DNA of 29,809 nt from GCA-2725625 sp964574215 (GCA_964574215.1 CAZNLR010000053.1:1-29809); one strand, 5' to 3'; shown: positions 1 to 8,321, numbered from the stretch's first letter. The notes: generated by a model not told the origin, from the sequence alone. Made by a program: numbers and translations.

Positions 1-55
1 TGGGAGACCGGCTTGCGGATCGATTCCATATAGGCGACCTGAGGCAAATGGGCAT
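1..55. repeat. 55-bp exact copy of an internal EF-G-like segment
   Basis: Bases 1-55 are identical to bases 11052-11106, which lie inside the EF-G-like gene; identity stops sharply at base 56. The copy carries no gene of its own here. A length of exactly 55 equals a common de Bruijn k-mer size, and the copy sits at the very end of the window, so an assembly-graph overlap is the simplest explanation. A real small duplication is less likely. Confidence 0.9.
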
Positions 56-57
56 TC

Positions 58-174
58 GATCTTGACGAAGATTTTCCTTTCGATGAAGCAGTTTTAGAAG
101 AGGAAAAAGACCTCTATCCGAACGTTCATTGGCTTGAAAGAATACTGATCAAAGACATGTTACCGATGAATTAA
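58..174 (+). CDS. 3' end of an unidentified gene
   Basis: An open frame runs from just after the duplicated end to TAA at 172-174 and encodes about 38 residues, very acidic at first (DLDEDFPFDEAVLEEEKDLY) and ending in DMLPMN. In the same frame the first 55 bases contain stops at 31-33 and 40-42, as expected if that end is not contiguous with this gene. I do not recognise the family. It reads as the C-terminus of a gene whose 5' part was lost at the contig edge. Another short frame starts 12 bases after the stop. Confidence 0.45.
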   Translation, partial: DLDEDFPFDEAVLEEEKDLYPNVHWLERILIKDMLPMN

Positions 175-185
175 TGGGAATGATT

Positions 186-477
186 ATGGAAAGGCTGGTA
201 AGAAATTATGTGTCTTGCGACGCGCAAGAAAACCGCGATAGCTTCTGCGATGCCTTCTGCCGGATATCTTCCCTATCAAGTCCTGCTGAAACATTAATTC
301 GATAGTCGTAATGCGAGGGAAACCACAGCAGAATTGTTGTCCGAGATTTCTGCTCTCGAACAGTTGGTATCCGGATTACAAGATTCAAATACAAATTACC
401 TAAGGCAGATAAACCAACTGATGAATATTGAGGCAAGCTCCATCTCCTCGGCCTCGATTTTAGCTAGGCAATATTAA
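186..477 (+). pseudogene. possible frameshifted small coiled-coil protein
   Basis: An ATG at 186, preceded by a GGGA at 176-179, opens a frame starting MERLVRNYVSCDAQ that stops at TAG 303-305 after 39 codons. From 298 onward the +1 frame is open to TAA at 475-477 and reads like a protein helix (TTAELLSEISALEQLV followed by LRQINQLMNIEASSISSASI). One extra base between about 295 and 303 would fuse the two into a protein of roughly 97 residues with a predicted coiled coil. I do not recognise it; a small flagellar or chaperone-like protein is possible but unproven. It may be a sequencing error, a true frameshift, or chance. Confidence 0.3.
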
Positions 478-799
478 ACCTTGAATTTTTGACATTCAAA
501 AAAAAACTCAGGTTATATCCGTCGTACCTGACTGTGACAAAAACTAAACATCGCTGAGTTAATTGGATCTACAAATTGGTGGAGAACATGGTGCCTATTT
601 GTATCCGGTCTTGTTAAATAGTGAGCCAGGCGTTCGTCTGCATTGGCTTCTGATTTCAACGATTCGATTCTTATCGTCCGGAATGATATATCTTAAGTAG
701 TCATTTAGGTTGTTGTGATAGCTTGAATAAATTCAGCAAGGCAAAATTATTAGAATCGGATTTTAGATCCGTCATCACATGGAAAATGAAAAATAACCA
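478..799. other. AT-rich spacer without a convincing gene
   Basis: No frame here gives a convincing gene. A 44-codon open stretch from TTG 563 to TAG 695-697 (containing GGEHGAYLYPVLLNSEPGV) looks somewhat protein-like and could be a gene remnant. A good ribosome-binding-like GGAG precedes ATG 588, but that frame closes after nine codons. The spacer presumably holds the promoter of the next gene; no clear -35/-10 pair stands out. Confidence 0.4.
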
Positions 800-2683
800 A
801 TGCCAAAAACTAAGAAATCTAATGGATTAAACGCCTACTACGATCTCGAGGTTTCCTACCCCTGTTTTGATTTTATTTGTTTTTTAACTTATGCCGAATG
901 GACAAGGCGCCGGCTCGGAATAAGTGAACTCGGGGTCGTCTTTGTACCGACAAGGGAAAGCTACGTTGATGAAGAGTTTGATTTTGGTGCACAGCGAAAC
1001 CAATGGTTGTTTAACAACGTTCTGTTGCGCTGTTGCTCTCTTCTGCCGTCTTGCAAGACGGTAGAGGTATGCGGATCGCGTCAAGAGGCACGGGATATTT
1101 TTGATCGGGGCGACAAATCCGTGTTCCCTGACGGATATACGGTTGACAATCCGATTGACGGCTGGTCCCCAACCTGGATTACGGCTTTGGGCAACATGGG
1201 AGAGGACATCCAATATCTACAAAGCTCGTCGCAGGCGCAAATTTATATTGAGGAATGGCGGAAAGCCAATGCTCAAGATAATCGACTGGTCACTTTGACG
1301 TTGCGAAACGCCGAACACAATTCTGAACGCAATTATAATCCCGACGTTTGGGGCGCATTCGCCCAAACACTGAAAGACGATGGTTTTTTTCCTGTGGTCG
1401 TACCGGACACGGAGACCGCTCTGATGGATCTGCCGCCCCAATTCGACGGCGTTGCCCGTCTGCCGGTAGTTGCGTTCAATGTGGATCTCCGGGTGGCTCT
1501 ATACGAAGCTAGTTATCTGAACGTATTCGGACTGAATGGAACCGCAGCGCTGGCCGCGTTCAACAAAAGGGTGCGATTCATTCAAATCAAAAACCCTGAT
1601 TTTATTGGCGACGTTAATGGCATAGAGAAATTCATGGGACATCGCTATGGAGGGTGCCTGCCACACCTCAACGATTACCAACGCATGATATGGGTCGAGC
1701 CGACGCTTGAAGTCTTCAAAAGCGAATTTCGTGCGATGTCCGACCTTATAGATTCCAGGATTGCGGAAGAAACCTATGAAGCCGGTCTTGGCCCCAACCC
1801 TGACCTTCGGGAGCCGATGATCGACTTGGCCAGACGTTTCTACCGACATGAGAACTGGCCGCAATTCGATTTCACGGCAAATTGGATGCTTGAAAAAGAA
1901 CCCGACAATGCGGAACTGCAATATTTGATTGGCCGTGCGGAACTTGTCAGACAAAAGGGCGGGGCCGAAACCGAAAGCCGCGTGCGTCTTGCCTACGAGC
2001 GCTGCGTCGACCTAATCGAATCCTCGCTCCCCACTAATTTGGATCCGGAAACGTTCAAATATTGGACCGTTAGCCTTATTTATCTGGGACGCGGAGAGGA
2101 GGCCATTGAGAAATTCGAACAGCTTTTGAATAGCGATGTTCCGAACCTCGATGCCTATTTTCTCTCTCTTGGCACAGCTTTTGAGGAGAACAATTTACCT
2201 GAAAATGCCGATGAAGTTTACCGCATGTCACTGCGGGCCGACATAGTATCAGACTCTATCTGCCGCCAATGTTGTCAATTTTACTCCCAGCTTGGCCAAA
2301 TTGGCGAAGTGATTAAAAATTTCGAGAAATTGGTCGATCGTTTCTCGGTCGATGCCGAGGAAATTGAGCGATGGGGTTTGATCTTCGAGGAACGTGATCA
2401 GCCCGCTGATGCGGCCCAATTGTATCGAAGTGCTGTGGACAAAGGCGTCAACTCTCCCGAGATCGTATATCGTTTGGGAATAGCTTTAAAGAGACTTGAG
2501 CAATTTGGTGACGCCGCCATCGCCTTCGAATGGCTTCATGATCAAGGTTGTCAGGGAGACTGGATTTATCGTGAGCTCAGTGAAGTCTATTTGGCGCTTG
2601 GCCGACTCGAAGAGGCTAAATCGCTCCTAAATTCCGCAGACGTCACCATTTCAAATGGGGAAACATCTTTAAAACCTGACTAA
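800..2683 (+). CDS. GT-B-like N-terminal domain fused to TPR repeats
   Basis: The protein has 627 residues. Residues about 15-320 form an alpha/beta region resembling the GT-B-like proteins of polysaccharide clusters: a strand-rich segment LTLRNAEHNSERNYNPD (166-182) followed by WGAFAQTLKDDGFFPVVVPDTE resembles the second Rossmann half of fucosyltransferase-like and GT9-like folds. Residues about 345-615 are a run of TPR-like helices with alternating small and aromatic residues (for example YWTVSLIYLGRGEEAIEKFEQLL). No signal peptide or membrane helix is visible, so it is probably cytoplasmic. The ATG at 800 has only a weak upstream purine stretch. Its neighbours are sugar-modifying enzymes, which fits a glycosyltransferase or scaffold role in glycan or flagellin modification; the activity itself is inferred, not shown. 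Confidence 0.7.
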   Translation: MPKTKKSNGLNAYYDLEVSYPCFDFICFLTYAEWTRRRLGISELGVVFVPTRESYVDEEFDFGAQRNQWLFNNVLLRCCSLLPSCKTVEVCGSRQEARDIFDRGDKSVFPDGYTVDNPIDGWSPTWITALGNMGEDIQYLQSSSQAQIYIEEWRKANAQDNRLVTLTLRNAEHNSERNYNPDVWGAFAQTLKDDGFFPVVVPDTETALMDLPPQFDGVARLPVVAFNVDLRVALYEASYLNVFGLNGTAALAAFNKRVRFIQIKNPDFIGDVNGIEKFMGHRYGGCLPHLNDYQRMIWVEPTLEVFKSEFRAMSDLIDSRIAEETYEAGLGPNPDLREPMIDLARRFYRHENWPQFDFTANWMLEKEPDNAELQYLIGRAELVRQKGGAETESRVRLAYERCVDLIESSLPTNLDPETFKYWTVSLIYLGRGEEAIEKFEQLLNSDVPNLDAYFLSLGTAFEENNLPENADEVYRMSLRADIVSDSICRQCCQFYSQLGQIGEVIKNFEKLVDRFSVDAEEIERWGLIFEERDQPADAAQLYRSAVDKGVNSPEIVYRLGIALKRLEQFGDAAIAFEWLHDQGCQGDWIYRELSEVYLALGRLEEAKSLLNSADVTISNGETSLKPD

Positions 2684-2761
2684 GGATCGTGAAAATTAAA
2701 TTTGAATATGTTTAGCTAGCGTGTGTATCCTTAACCGCATCTCTAGAAAGGAGAAAATGCC

Positions 2762-3517
2762 ATGAATAAGCATGCCCCTGAATTCGAAGTCGATGGTTAC
2801 GTCATTCAAGAATTATATAGTGAAAACGAAATGGAAACACTGAGACAGGCACTTTGCCAGCGGATGGGTGATATATTTAGTTCGATCGCGCCGGATCGAT
2901 CATTCGATTTTCCAGACTTGGAAAGTTACCACCTGTGTCGGGATTTAGACGACGAACTCCAAGGTTCGTTGAGAGACCTGTCTCTAAGAAAACTGTCTCT
3001 GGACCAACTGCTAATGGATACAATTGTCAATTCTGGGATGAAAAAATGTTTGACTGACCTGTTTGGCGATACCGCCATGACGGTTGGGCGTGGATATGAA
3101 AGCGGCTTTGAATCCGATTGCTGTGGATTCCGCGTCATCAGACCACATCCCTTTCGCGACCCGGCACCCCGAATTCATGCCGAGGTAATGGCTAACGAGG
3201 GTTTTAACACCGGTTGCGAACTGACCGTATGGATACCGCTTTCCGGATATGACAGCCGCTATACCTTGAAGGTTCTGCCACGTAGCCATGTGGTCGACCA
3301 TGATGAAAAGTATTTTGTTCAAACTGGGGATCCTGCCGCGAATTTCTTCTCAAAGGAGTATACTGATCGCTTTGAATTCATTCGACCCGATCTCAAACCC
3401 GGACAGGCGATTTTGATTCATCCCAATGTACTTCATGGTGCCGGTGAAAATGACGGCGATATCACCAGATCGAGCCTCGAGGTTAGGTTCTTCAATCGAC
3501 AAATGATTGTTCACTAA
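2762..3517 (+). CDS. PhyH-like Fe(II)/2-oxoglutarate dioxygenase
   Basis: The protein has 251 residues, the usual size for a small phytanoyl-CoA dioxygenase-like enzyme. A double-stranded beta-helix core can be followed from about residue 110. The metal site appears to be H139-A-E141 with the distal His H225 in LIHPNVLHGAGEN, and R236 or R242 in TRSSLEVRF would bind 2-oxoglutarate. The first metal motif is HxE rather than the usual HxD. PLSGYDSRYTLKVLPRSHVVDH is the typical strand-turn before the cap. An AAAGGAG sequence 10-11 bases upstream of ATG 2762 supports the start. It follows the GT-like gene by 78 bases in the same direction and probably hydroxylates or otherwise oxidises a sugar or sugar-linked substrate; the substrate is unknown. 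Confidence 0.75.
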   Translation: MNKHAPEFEVDGYVIQELYSENEMETLRQALCQRMGDIFSSIAPDRSFDFPDLESYHLCRDLDDELQGSLRDLSLRKLSLDQLLMDTIVNSGMKKCLTDLFGDTAMTVGRGYESGFESDCCGFRVIRPHPFRDPAPRIHAEVMANEGFNTGCELTVWIPLSGYDSRYTLKVLPRSHVVDHDEKYFVQTGDPAANFFSKEYTDRFEFIRPDLKPGQAILIHPNVLHGAGENDGDITRSSLEVRFFNRQMIVH

Positions 3518-3716
3518 TAATTTGTGCTCGATATAATTTCTAGACCTGCGAACTCAATATTTAATCTAGATTATATAATGTGGTTTACAGTTAATTGATT
3601 AAATTTGTTTATATATTTATATGAAACTCAAGAAAAATAGTTCGAATATTTTGTAATGTTGCAGGCTACCTTCGCCGATTTACCGTACTGCCGGAGTCTT
3701 TTTCGAGCATGATAAA
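3518..3716. promoter_or_regulatory. AT-rich spacer with possible promoter
   Basis: This 200-base, very AT-rich gap precedes the radical SAM gene. A TTGATT at 3595-3600 and TATATG at 3618-3623 are 17 bases apart and could be a sigma70-type promoter. A perfect TATAAT at 3574-3579 lacks a good -35. In such AT-rich sequence matches of this kind arise easily. Confidence 0.25.
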
Positions 3717-4934
3717 TTGAATAAAATTGAGAAAGTGTTGCTAATTTGGCCGCCCTTCGAGCGACCTTATCACGACAACTGGCGTCGTAACCTACGCGGA
3801 ATCACAGGCAGATTTCCCTTGGGGATAGGTTATATTGCTGCTTATTTGGAGCGTGAACTGAACATCGAGACCCACCTATTTGACATGATCGCCGAGTCTC
3901 CTATACCGAACCGTATAAACGATATCATTCGCTGGGGGGTGAACGAGGAGAGTTTAAAAATTCGGCTGAGGGAACTTCAACCTCAATTGGTGGGGATATC
4001 TCAAATGTTTTCGCACCAGGACGAAATAGTCCGCGGACTGTTTCGGACAATAAAGGAAGTGGACGAGCAAATAGTAACGGTTTGGGGAGGGACCCATCCG
4101 ACGGTTATGCCAGATTCCTGCGTTCGTTGTCCGGACGTAGACTATCTGATTTTGGGTGAAGGCGAGGCGCCAATGAGCCGCTTAATCCAAAACATTAATA
4201 GCGGCAAAAATCCGTTGGGTTCGCCGTCACTGGCAATGGTCGATGCTAAGGAGAATATTATTATAAGTACCGAACGCGAATGGATTGAGGATCTCGACAA
4301 TCACGTTCTACCGGCGCGGAACAAAGTAGAAATTAGCAATTACGATTACAGTTTTCGTCAGATGGACAACCTGGTGAACATGATTACTTCTCGCGGCTGT
4401 CCCTTCGCTTGTACATTCTGTTCGGCTCCTGCGTTCTATCAAAAAAGATTCAAGGGAGTACCGCCCCGCCGAGTCGCGGATGAGTTGGAACATCTCGTTG
4501 ATAATTATGGCGTTCGGAATTTCGTTTTTCAGGACGAGAACGCGAGTGCCGACCCGAAACGAATGGAAGCACTCGCCGACGAAATAATTGCGCGTAATCT
4601 TGATATATCGTGGTATTGCGAGGCTGGGTTGTTAATCTCGAGTCTAAATCCGAGACTCATAAACAAACTGGTGCGCAGCGGTATGGCGCAGCTTTATATG
4701 CCAGTAGAATCCGGCGATCCGGCGATCTTACATGCCATGCGCAAACCGTACCGGCACAAACACATCAAACCGATCATTGAAGCGGCAAGGCAAGCCGGCA
4801 TCCGCGTTGCAGCGTTTCTATTGCTTGGAATTCCTGGTGAATCGGTGGACCAGATGAGGCGGACGGGAGAGTTCGCTGAGGAACTGGGCTTCGACTGGAA
4901 CCATATCTCACTGGTGATGCCGGTGCCGGGTTAA
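3717..4934 (+). CDS. B12-binding-type radical SAM protein, N-terminal part before in-frame stop
   Basis: The frame encodes 405 residues. Residues about 1-165 form a cobalamin-binding-like Rossmann domain (KVLLIWPPFERP at the start, LVGISQMFSH, TVWGGTHPTVMP, DYLILGEGE); the classical DxHxxG cobalamin motif is not evident. Residues about 215-400 are the radical SAM core with C228-x3-C232-x2-C235 (GCPFACTFCSAP) for the [4Fe-4S] cluster. The start is a TTG at 3717; no ATG or GTG lies upstream in this frame back to the stop at 3654, and the ribosome site is weak, so the start is uncertain. Translation ends at TAA 4932-4934 right after LVMPVPG, in the middle of the conserved TIM-barrel end, and the same frame continues with family-like sequence. 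The enzyme family methylates or rearranges unactivated carbons; the substrate here is probably a sugar or lipid precursor. Confidence 0.8.
   Translation: MNKIEKVLLIWPPFERPYHDNWRRNLRGITGRFPLGIGYIAAYLERELNIETHLFDMIAESPIPNRINDIIRWGVNEESLKIRLRELQPQLVGISQMFSHQDEIVRGLFRTIKEVDEQIVTVWGGTHPTVMPDSCVRCPDVDYLILGEGEAPMSRLIQNINSGKNPLGSPSLAMVDAKENIIISTEREWIEDLDNHVLPARNKVEISNYDYSFRQMDNLVNMITSRGCPFACTFCSAPAFYQKRFKGVPPRRVADELEHLVDNYGVRNFVFQDENASADPKRMEALADEIIARNLDISWYCEAGLLISSLNPRLINKLVRSGMAQLYMPVESGDPAILHAMRKPYRHKHIKPIIEAARQAGIRVAAFLLLGIPGESVDQMRRTGEFAEELGFDWNHISLVMPVPG
4932..4934 (+). other. in-frame TAA interrupting the radical SAM gene
   Basis: The stop at 4932-4934 is in the frame of TTG 3717. Reading on gives KIRADLE directly before the ATG at 4956 and then family-typical sequence, so only a single codon separates the halves. 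In relatives the PVPG motif is normally followed by a small polar residue; TAA differs from TCA (Ser) by one base. It may be a sequencing error, a recent nonsense mutation, or a recoded stop. Confidence 0.8.
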
Positions 4935-4955
4935 AAGATACGTGCTGACCTCGAA

Positions 4956-5447
4956 ATGAGTGGCTATCGGTTCGATGCGCAAGATATTACGCACTTTGGG
5001 CGCCCCATCGAGGGAGTGTCGGATGTCCCACTCGCCGAATTAAAAGAGCTGCAGATCGAATTAAATCGGCGTCTTAACTTTGAGCGAAATTTCAATTTGG
5101 TTTCGGGAAATGTAATTCGAGCAATTAATGAGTTTGAATTTTTTGCCGATCATTTTCCCGACAGCGGGGAATTAAATCACTATCTTGGGTTGGCGTATTA
5201 TAAGGCTGGCCAATTTAAAAAAGCGCATTCTTCGTTTAAAACCGCGACTGCTAATCCCGATGATAGACTGAATTCAAGGGCATGGGCCGATGCTCTAGGC
5301 GATCAAATGAAACTTGGGAGGCTAGAAACCTATTTAAACAGAGAAATCGAAGCCGACCTAAACTACCAGTACGGGCATGACTGTATTGAGTTTAACCCCC
5401 AATTAATGCCTCAGACGAGGTTCGAAGTGTCGTCGGCTCAAAATTAA
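4956..5447 (+). CDS. C-terminal part of the radical SAM protein, with TPR-like tail
   Basis: This 163-codon frame lies in the same frame as the upstream radical SAM part and is its natural continuation: MSGYRFDAQDITHFGRPIEG is the end-of-barrel strand region of B12-type radical SAM proteins, LAELKELQIELNRRLNFERNF is the helical linker, and residues about 48-110 form a TPR (NEFEFFADHFPDSGELNHYLGLAYYKAGQFKKA). With the interrupting stop read through, the whole protein would have about 575 residues, a usual length for this subfamily. ATG 4956 has no good ribosome-binding site, which also argues that this is not an independent gene. If the TAA is real, both products are probably inactive. Confidence 0.75.
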   Translation: MSGYRFDAQDITHFGRPIEGVSDVPLAELKELQIELNRRLNFERNFNLVSGNVIRAINEFEFFADHFPDSGELNHYLGLAYYKAGQFKKAHSSFKTATANPDDRLNSRAWADALGDQMKLGRLETYLNREIEADLNYQYGHDCIEFNPQLMPQTRFEVSSAQN

Positions 5448-5580
5448 ATTTACCGTAGTGTCCCTTTTATGACTCCTAACAAAGAACAATTTTTCATCTT
5501 TAGTTCATGCGAGATATCGGTAGTATTCTCTCTCTAGGACTGCGTTGCCCCCAGTATAACGACCTTGATATTTTCGTGAT

Positions 5581-6387
5581 TTATTTCTCGTTGCCGCTCC
5601 GCCGGAGCATAAACATGTTCGGATCTTGGCGTAGCATTTCGTCCAATTCCGAAGTTCCCCACGCATCGTACTGGCACGAAAAATTTCTCCCGCCAACCAC
5701 CTCGCGGGGGGCGTTGACCAACCAATCACAGCAGTCGACAACCCTTTGCATGGGGACGTCCTGACCATTTCCAAGTCGATTGACCACCATGTCATAAACT
5801 TCGCGGGCGTTTTCTCGCGCCTCGAATATTTCGGTGTGGATTTTCGTATCTACGAATCCGGGCCCAACAATTGTAAAACGGACATCCGGAATTTCAGCAT
5901 TTAAAAGTTCGCACATCTTAATCTGGGCAATTTTGGAAACGGTATAGGCGGAAAAATTCGGCATGGCCCCGTTGGTCCCGCCGCCGGCAAATAGTAATAC
6001 AATTGGTTCAATGTTCGCTGACTTTTCACGTCCTCCCAAAAGGCAATGAATGAATTGCATGTTGGAAGTGAAATTGACCCGTATGGAAGTGTCCCAGACA
6101 GCAAAATCACAGCCGTCAAAGGGACCGATGGGGTTCAGCGTGGCGGGCGCCATGACCAAAGCTTCCCAAGAGCCGACGCGGTCGAGTAGTTCTTTCCCGG
6201 TCTGCTCTACCGCCGCCGTGTCGAGAAAATCACATTCAATAAGTTGAACGCCGAGGTCAACCAATTCGGCAATTGCCTCGGAAGGTGTACGATAGGTGCC
6301 GGCGACACGATGACCTTCGGCCGCCCAGTGGCGGGCAAGTGCCAACCCGATGTCACTTGATATAGATGCGATAATGCGTGTGCTCAT
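5581..6387 (-). CDS. short-chain dehydrogenase/reductase (SDR), atypical
   Basis: The protein has 268 residues, normal for a classical SDR. Residues 3-35 form the first beta-alpha-beta unit (TRIIASISSDIGLALARHW), with the nucleotide-binding glycine motif reduced to ASISSDIG in place of TGxxxGIG. The catalytic pair is Y148 and K152 (FSAYTVSKIAQ). The strand that usually supplies the catalytic Ser reads LLFAGGGTNGA, so the Ser seems absent, with T138 a possible stand-in. An N-x-x-S-N region (RVNFTSNM) and the PGFVDT motif after strand six are present. It is divergent from the transketolase genes and probably acts on the same sugar intermediate as an NAD(P)-dependent ketoreductase or epimerase-like enzyme. 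The changes in cofactor and Ser motifs make the exact reaction uncertain. Confidence 0.8.
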   Translation of the reverse strand: MSTRIIASISSDIGLALARHWAAEGHRVAGTYRTPSEAIAELVDLGVQLIECDFLDTAAVEQTGKELLDRVGSWEALVMAPATLNPIGPFDGCDFAVWDTSIRVNFTSNMQFIHCLLGGREKSANIEPIVLLFAGGGTNGAMPNFSAYTVSKIAQIKMCELLNAEIPDVRFTIVGPGFVDTKIHTEIFEARENAREVYDMVVNRLGNGQDVPMQRVVDCCDWLVNAPREVVGGRNFSCQYDAWGTSELDEMLRQDPNMFMLRRSGNEK

Positions 6388-6525
6388 ATTTTATCCGATC
6401 AAAAGAATTCGGGTTAAAAAACCGAACATTATTTGCACAATATTGTCTCATGTGGAAATATGGTTTTCACTTCATCAATGGCGGGAACGTCCGCGTCAAG
6501 TTCAGTATCTACCTATTGGTCCTCT

Positions 6526-7311
6526 ATGTCGAATATTCCTAATCGAGATCTCAGACGCAAAATTATCGACATTGTCTATCAATGCCAAGATGGCCATATT
6601 CCGAGCGCCTTTTCGATTCTCGAAATACTGTCGGTACTTTATTCGAATGTGCTGAAATTCAAAGTCGAACAACCCGAATGGCCGGAGCGCGATTATTTTG
6701 TATTAAGCAAGGGTCACGGAAGTCTGGCCCTTTATGTCACCCTGGCGCGTCATGGCTTTATCGACGAAGATGCACTTTGGAAATTTTGCAAGAAAGGCGG
6801 CACTCTGGGTATGCATCCCGATATGAACAAAATTCCCGGTGTCGACGCGTCCACCGGATCTTTGGGTCACGGATTTCCTTACGCCGTAGGTGTGGCTCTC
6901 GGTGAACAGATCAAGCAAAACGATAACCGGACATTCGCGTTGATCGGCGACAGCGAGGCACATGAAGGCACAATTTGGGAGGCGGCACATTTGGCGTGCA
7001 ACCTAAGACTCGGAAATTTGTGCGTTATCGTCGATCTGAATGAATCAGCGATCCAACTGCTACCCCAAGACGACCAGGTTGCCAAATGGCAGGCCTTTGG
7101 CTGGAAAACGGTTGTGATCGACGGTCATGACGAATCAGCGCTGGAACGGGAGTTCGGCGCCATCGATTACCAGCTCGAAGGACAGCCCACCGTTATCATC
7201 GCGAAAACAGTGAAGGGAAAAGGCGTACCCTTGTTGGAGGGACATGGTCGATGGCATCATCGAACACCGAGCGACGAAGAATACACCGAAATCATTGAGG
7301 CGTTGCAATGA
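6526..7311 (+). CDS. transketolase, N-terminal (TPP-binding) subunit
   Basis: Split transketolases carry the Pyr and PP domains on two chains, and this is the PP-domain chain. From ATG 6526 it has 261 residues: RRKIIDIVYQCQDGHIPSAFS is the first conserved helix, SKGHGSLALYVTLA and GSLGHGFPYAVGVALGEQ line the active site, and IGDSEAHEGTIWEAA with DLN about 24 residues later is the TPP/Mg motif (GDSE rather than GDGE). The open frame extends upstream to TTG 6433, with ATGs at 6460 and 6478, but that extra stretch is serine-rich and unlike the family, so 6526 is preferred; none has a strong ribosome-binding site. It overlaps the next gene by four bases (ATGA), so the two chains should be made together. 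Confidence 0.85.
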   Translation: MSNIPNRDLRRKIIDIVYQCQDGHIPSAFSILEILSVLYSNVLKFKVEQPEWPERDYFVLSKGHGSLALYVTLARHGFIDEDALWKFCKKGGTLGMHPDMNKIPGVDASTGSLGHGFPYAVGVALGEQIKQNDNRTFALIGDSEAHEGTIWEAAHLACNLRLGNLCVIVDLNESAIQLLPQDDQVAKWQAFGWKTVVIDGHDESALEREFGAIDYQLEGQPTVIIAKTVKGKGVPLLEGHGRWHHRTPSDEEYTEIIEALQ

Positions 7312-8252
7312 CTACCGCCACTCAAACCTTGCGCCAACAATTTGCCCGCACGATGCTTAGAATCGGGGAGATGGACCCGCGTTTGGTGGTGCTGGTATGC
7401 GATATATCTCATGGGGCTCTCCAGCCTTTTGCCAAGGCTTGCCCGGGGAGATTTTTCAACCTTGGTATATTGGAAAGCACCGCTATGAACCTGGCTTCTG
7501 GCCTGTCGAAAACCGGTTTATATCCTGTATTGCACACCATTTCGCCATTTTTGATCGAACGAGCTTTTGAACAGATCAAACTGGGTTTCGGATACCAGGG
7601 ATTAGGCGGCAATATCGTCACCATCGGCAGTGCCTTTGATTTTAGCGTTTCCGGCTGTACCCACCACTGCTATGGCGATTTCGCGATGATAAAAACCATT
7701 CCCGGCGCCGAGATGATTTTCGCCGCGAGCGCACGTGAATTCGATGAATTGTTCGAGCAATCTTACGCCAATGACAAATTAACCGTATTTCGCCTCGCAA
7801 CTCATTCCCATGGTGTCGATCTAAATGGCCAAGTCATTCACATTGGTCGGGGAATGCGCGTCGCCGAAGGAGCGACCCTTACGTTGGTCGCCACGGGGCC
7901 TCAGTTGCGAACAGCACTCGATGCCAAAACCATTCTCGACCAACAGGGTTGGGATACGGAAATCATTTATATCCATACGATCCGCCCCTTGGACGCGGAA
8001 ATCCTAATCGAAAGCGCGCGAAAAACAGGTCATGTTGTGGTTTTGGAGGAACATTCGCCCTATGGCGGCTTGTCCGACGATGTCTTGCGTGCAGTCCATG
8101 GCGTCGACGGGCTCCGTTTTAAGTCAATCTCGCTGCCCGAGGCATTTGTAACCGAATACGGAACCTATGATGAGTTATGTGAATCTCTTGGATTTACACC
8201 GGACGCAGTTTGCCGACAAATCAATAGCGAGTTTCATCATTCCCCGAACTAG
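7308..8252 (+). CDS. transketolase, C-terminal (pyrimidine-binding) subunit
   Basis: The protein has 314 residues and is the partner of the preceding chain. NLGILESTAMNLASGLS contains E56, the Glu that activates the TPP aminopyrimidine ring. The GFGYQGLGGNIVTIGS strand and SGCTHHCYGDFAMIKTIPG loop are typical of the Pyr domain, and residues about 180-305 form the C-terminal transketolase domain (GATLTLVATGPQLRTALDAK, TIRPLDAEIL, VVLEEHSPYGGLSD). The start overlaps the upstream stop as ATGA, so translation is coupled. Split pairs of this kind in polysaccharide clusters differ from the housekeeping pentose-phosphate enzyme and are thought to move two-carbon units onto dedicated sugar precursors. 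That role is inferred from the neighbours. Confidence 0.88.
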   Translation: MTTATQTLRQQFARTMLRIGEMDPRLVVLVCDISHGALQPFAKACPGRFFNLGILESTAMNLASGLSKTGLYPVLHTISPFLIERAFEQIKLGFGYQGLGGNIVTIGSAFDFSVSGCTHHCYGDFAMIKTIPGAEMIFAASAREFDELFEQSYANDKLTVFRLATHSHGVDLNGQVIHIGRGMRVAEGATLTLVATGPQLRTALDAKTILDQQGWDTEIIYIHTIRPLDAEILIESARKTGHVVVLEEHSPYGGLSDDVLRAVHGVDGLRFKSISLPEAFVTEYGTYDELCESLGFTPDAVCRQINSEFHHSPN

Positions 8253-8256
8253 CCGG

Positions 8257-8311
8257 TGCCACTTAAATATACAGCCACATTTATTTTCATTTTGTTTCAA
8301 AAGAGTGGCAA
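8257..8311. terminator. possible convergent terminator between tkt and cupin genes
   Basis: An exact 7-base inverted repeat, TGCCACT (8257-8263) and AGTGGCA (8305-8311), encloses a T-rich 41-base loop between two convergent genes. Both arms are followed within a few bases by TTAAATAT. The loop is long and there is no clean T-tract after the stem, so a terminator role is only a guess. Confidence 0.25.
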
Positions 8312-8321
8312 TTAAATATGC

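Noticed and set aside
206..436. 76-codon minus-strand open frame
   Set aside because: It is antisense to the frame pair at 186-477, which looks more protein-like, and it has no ribosome-binding site.
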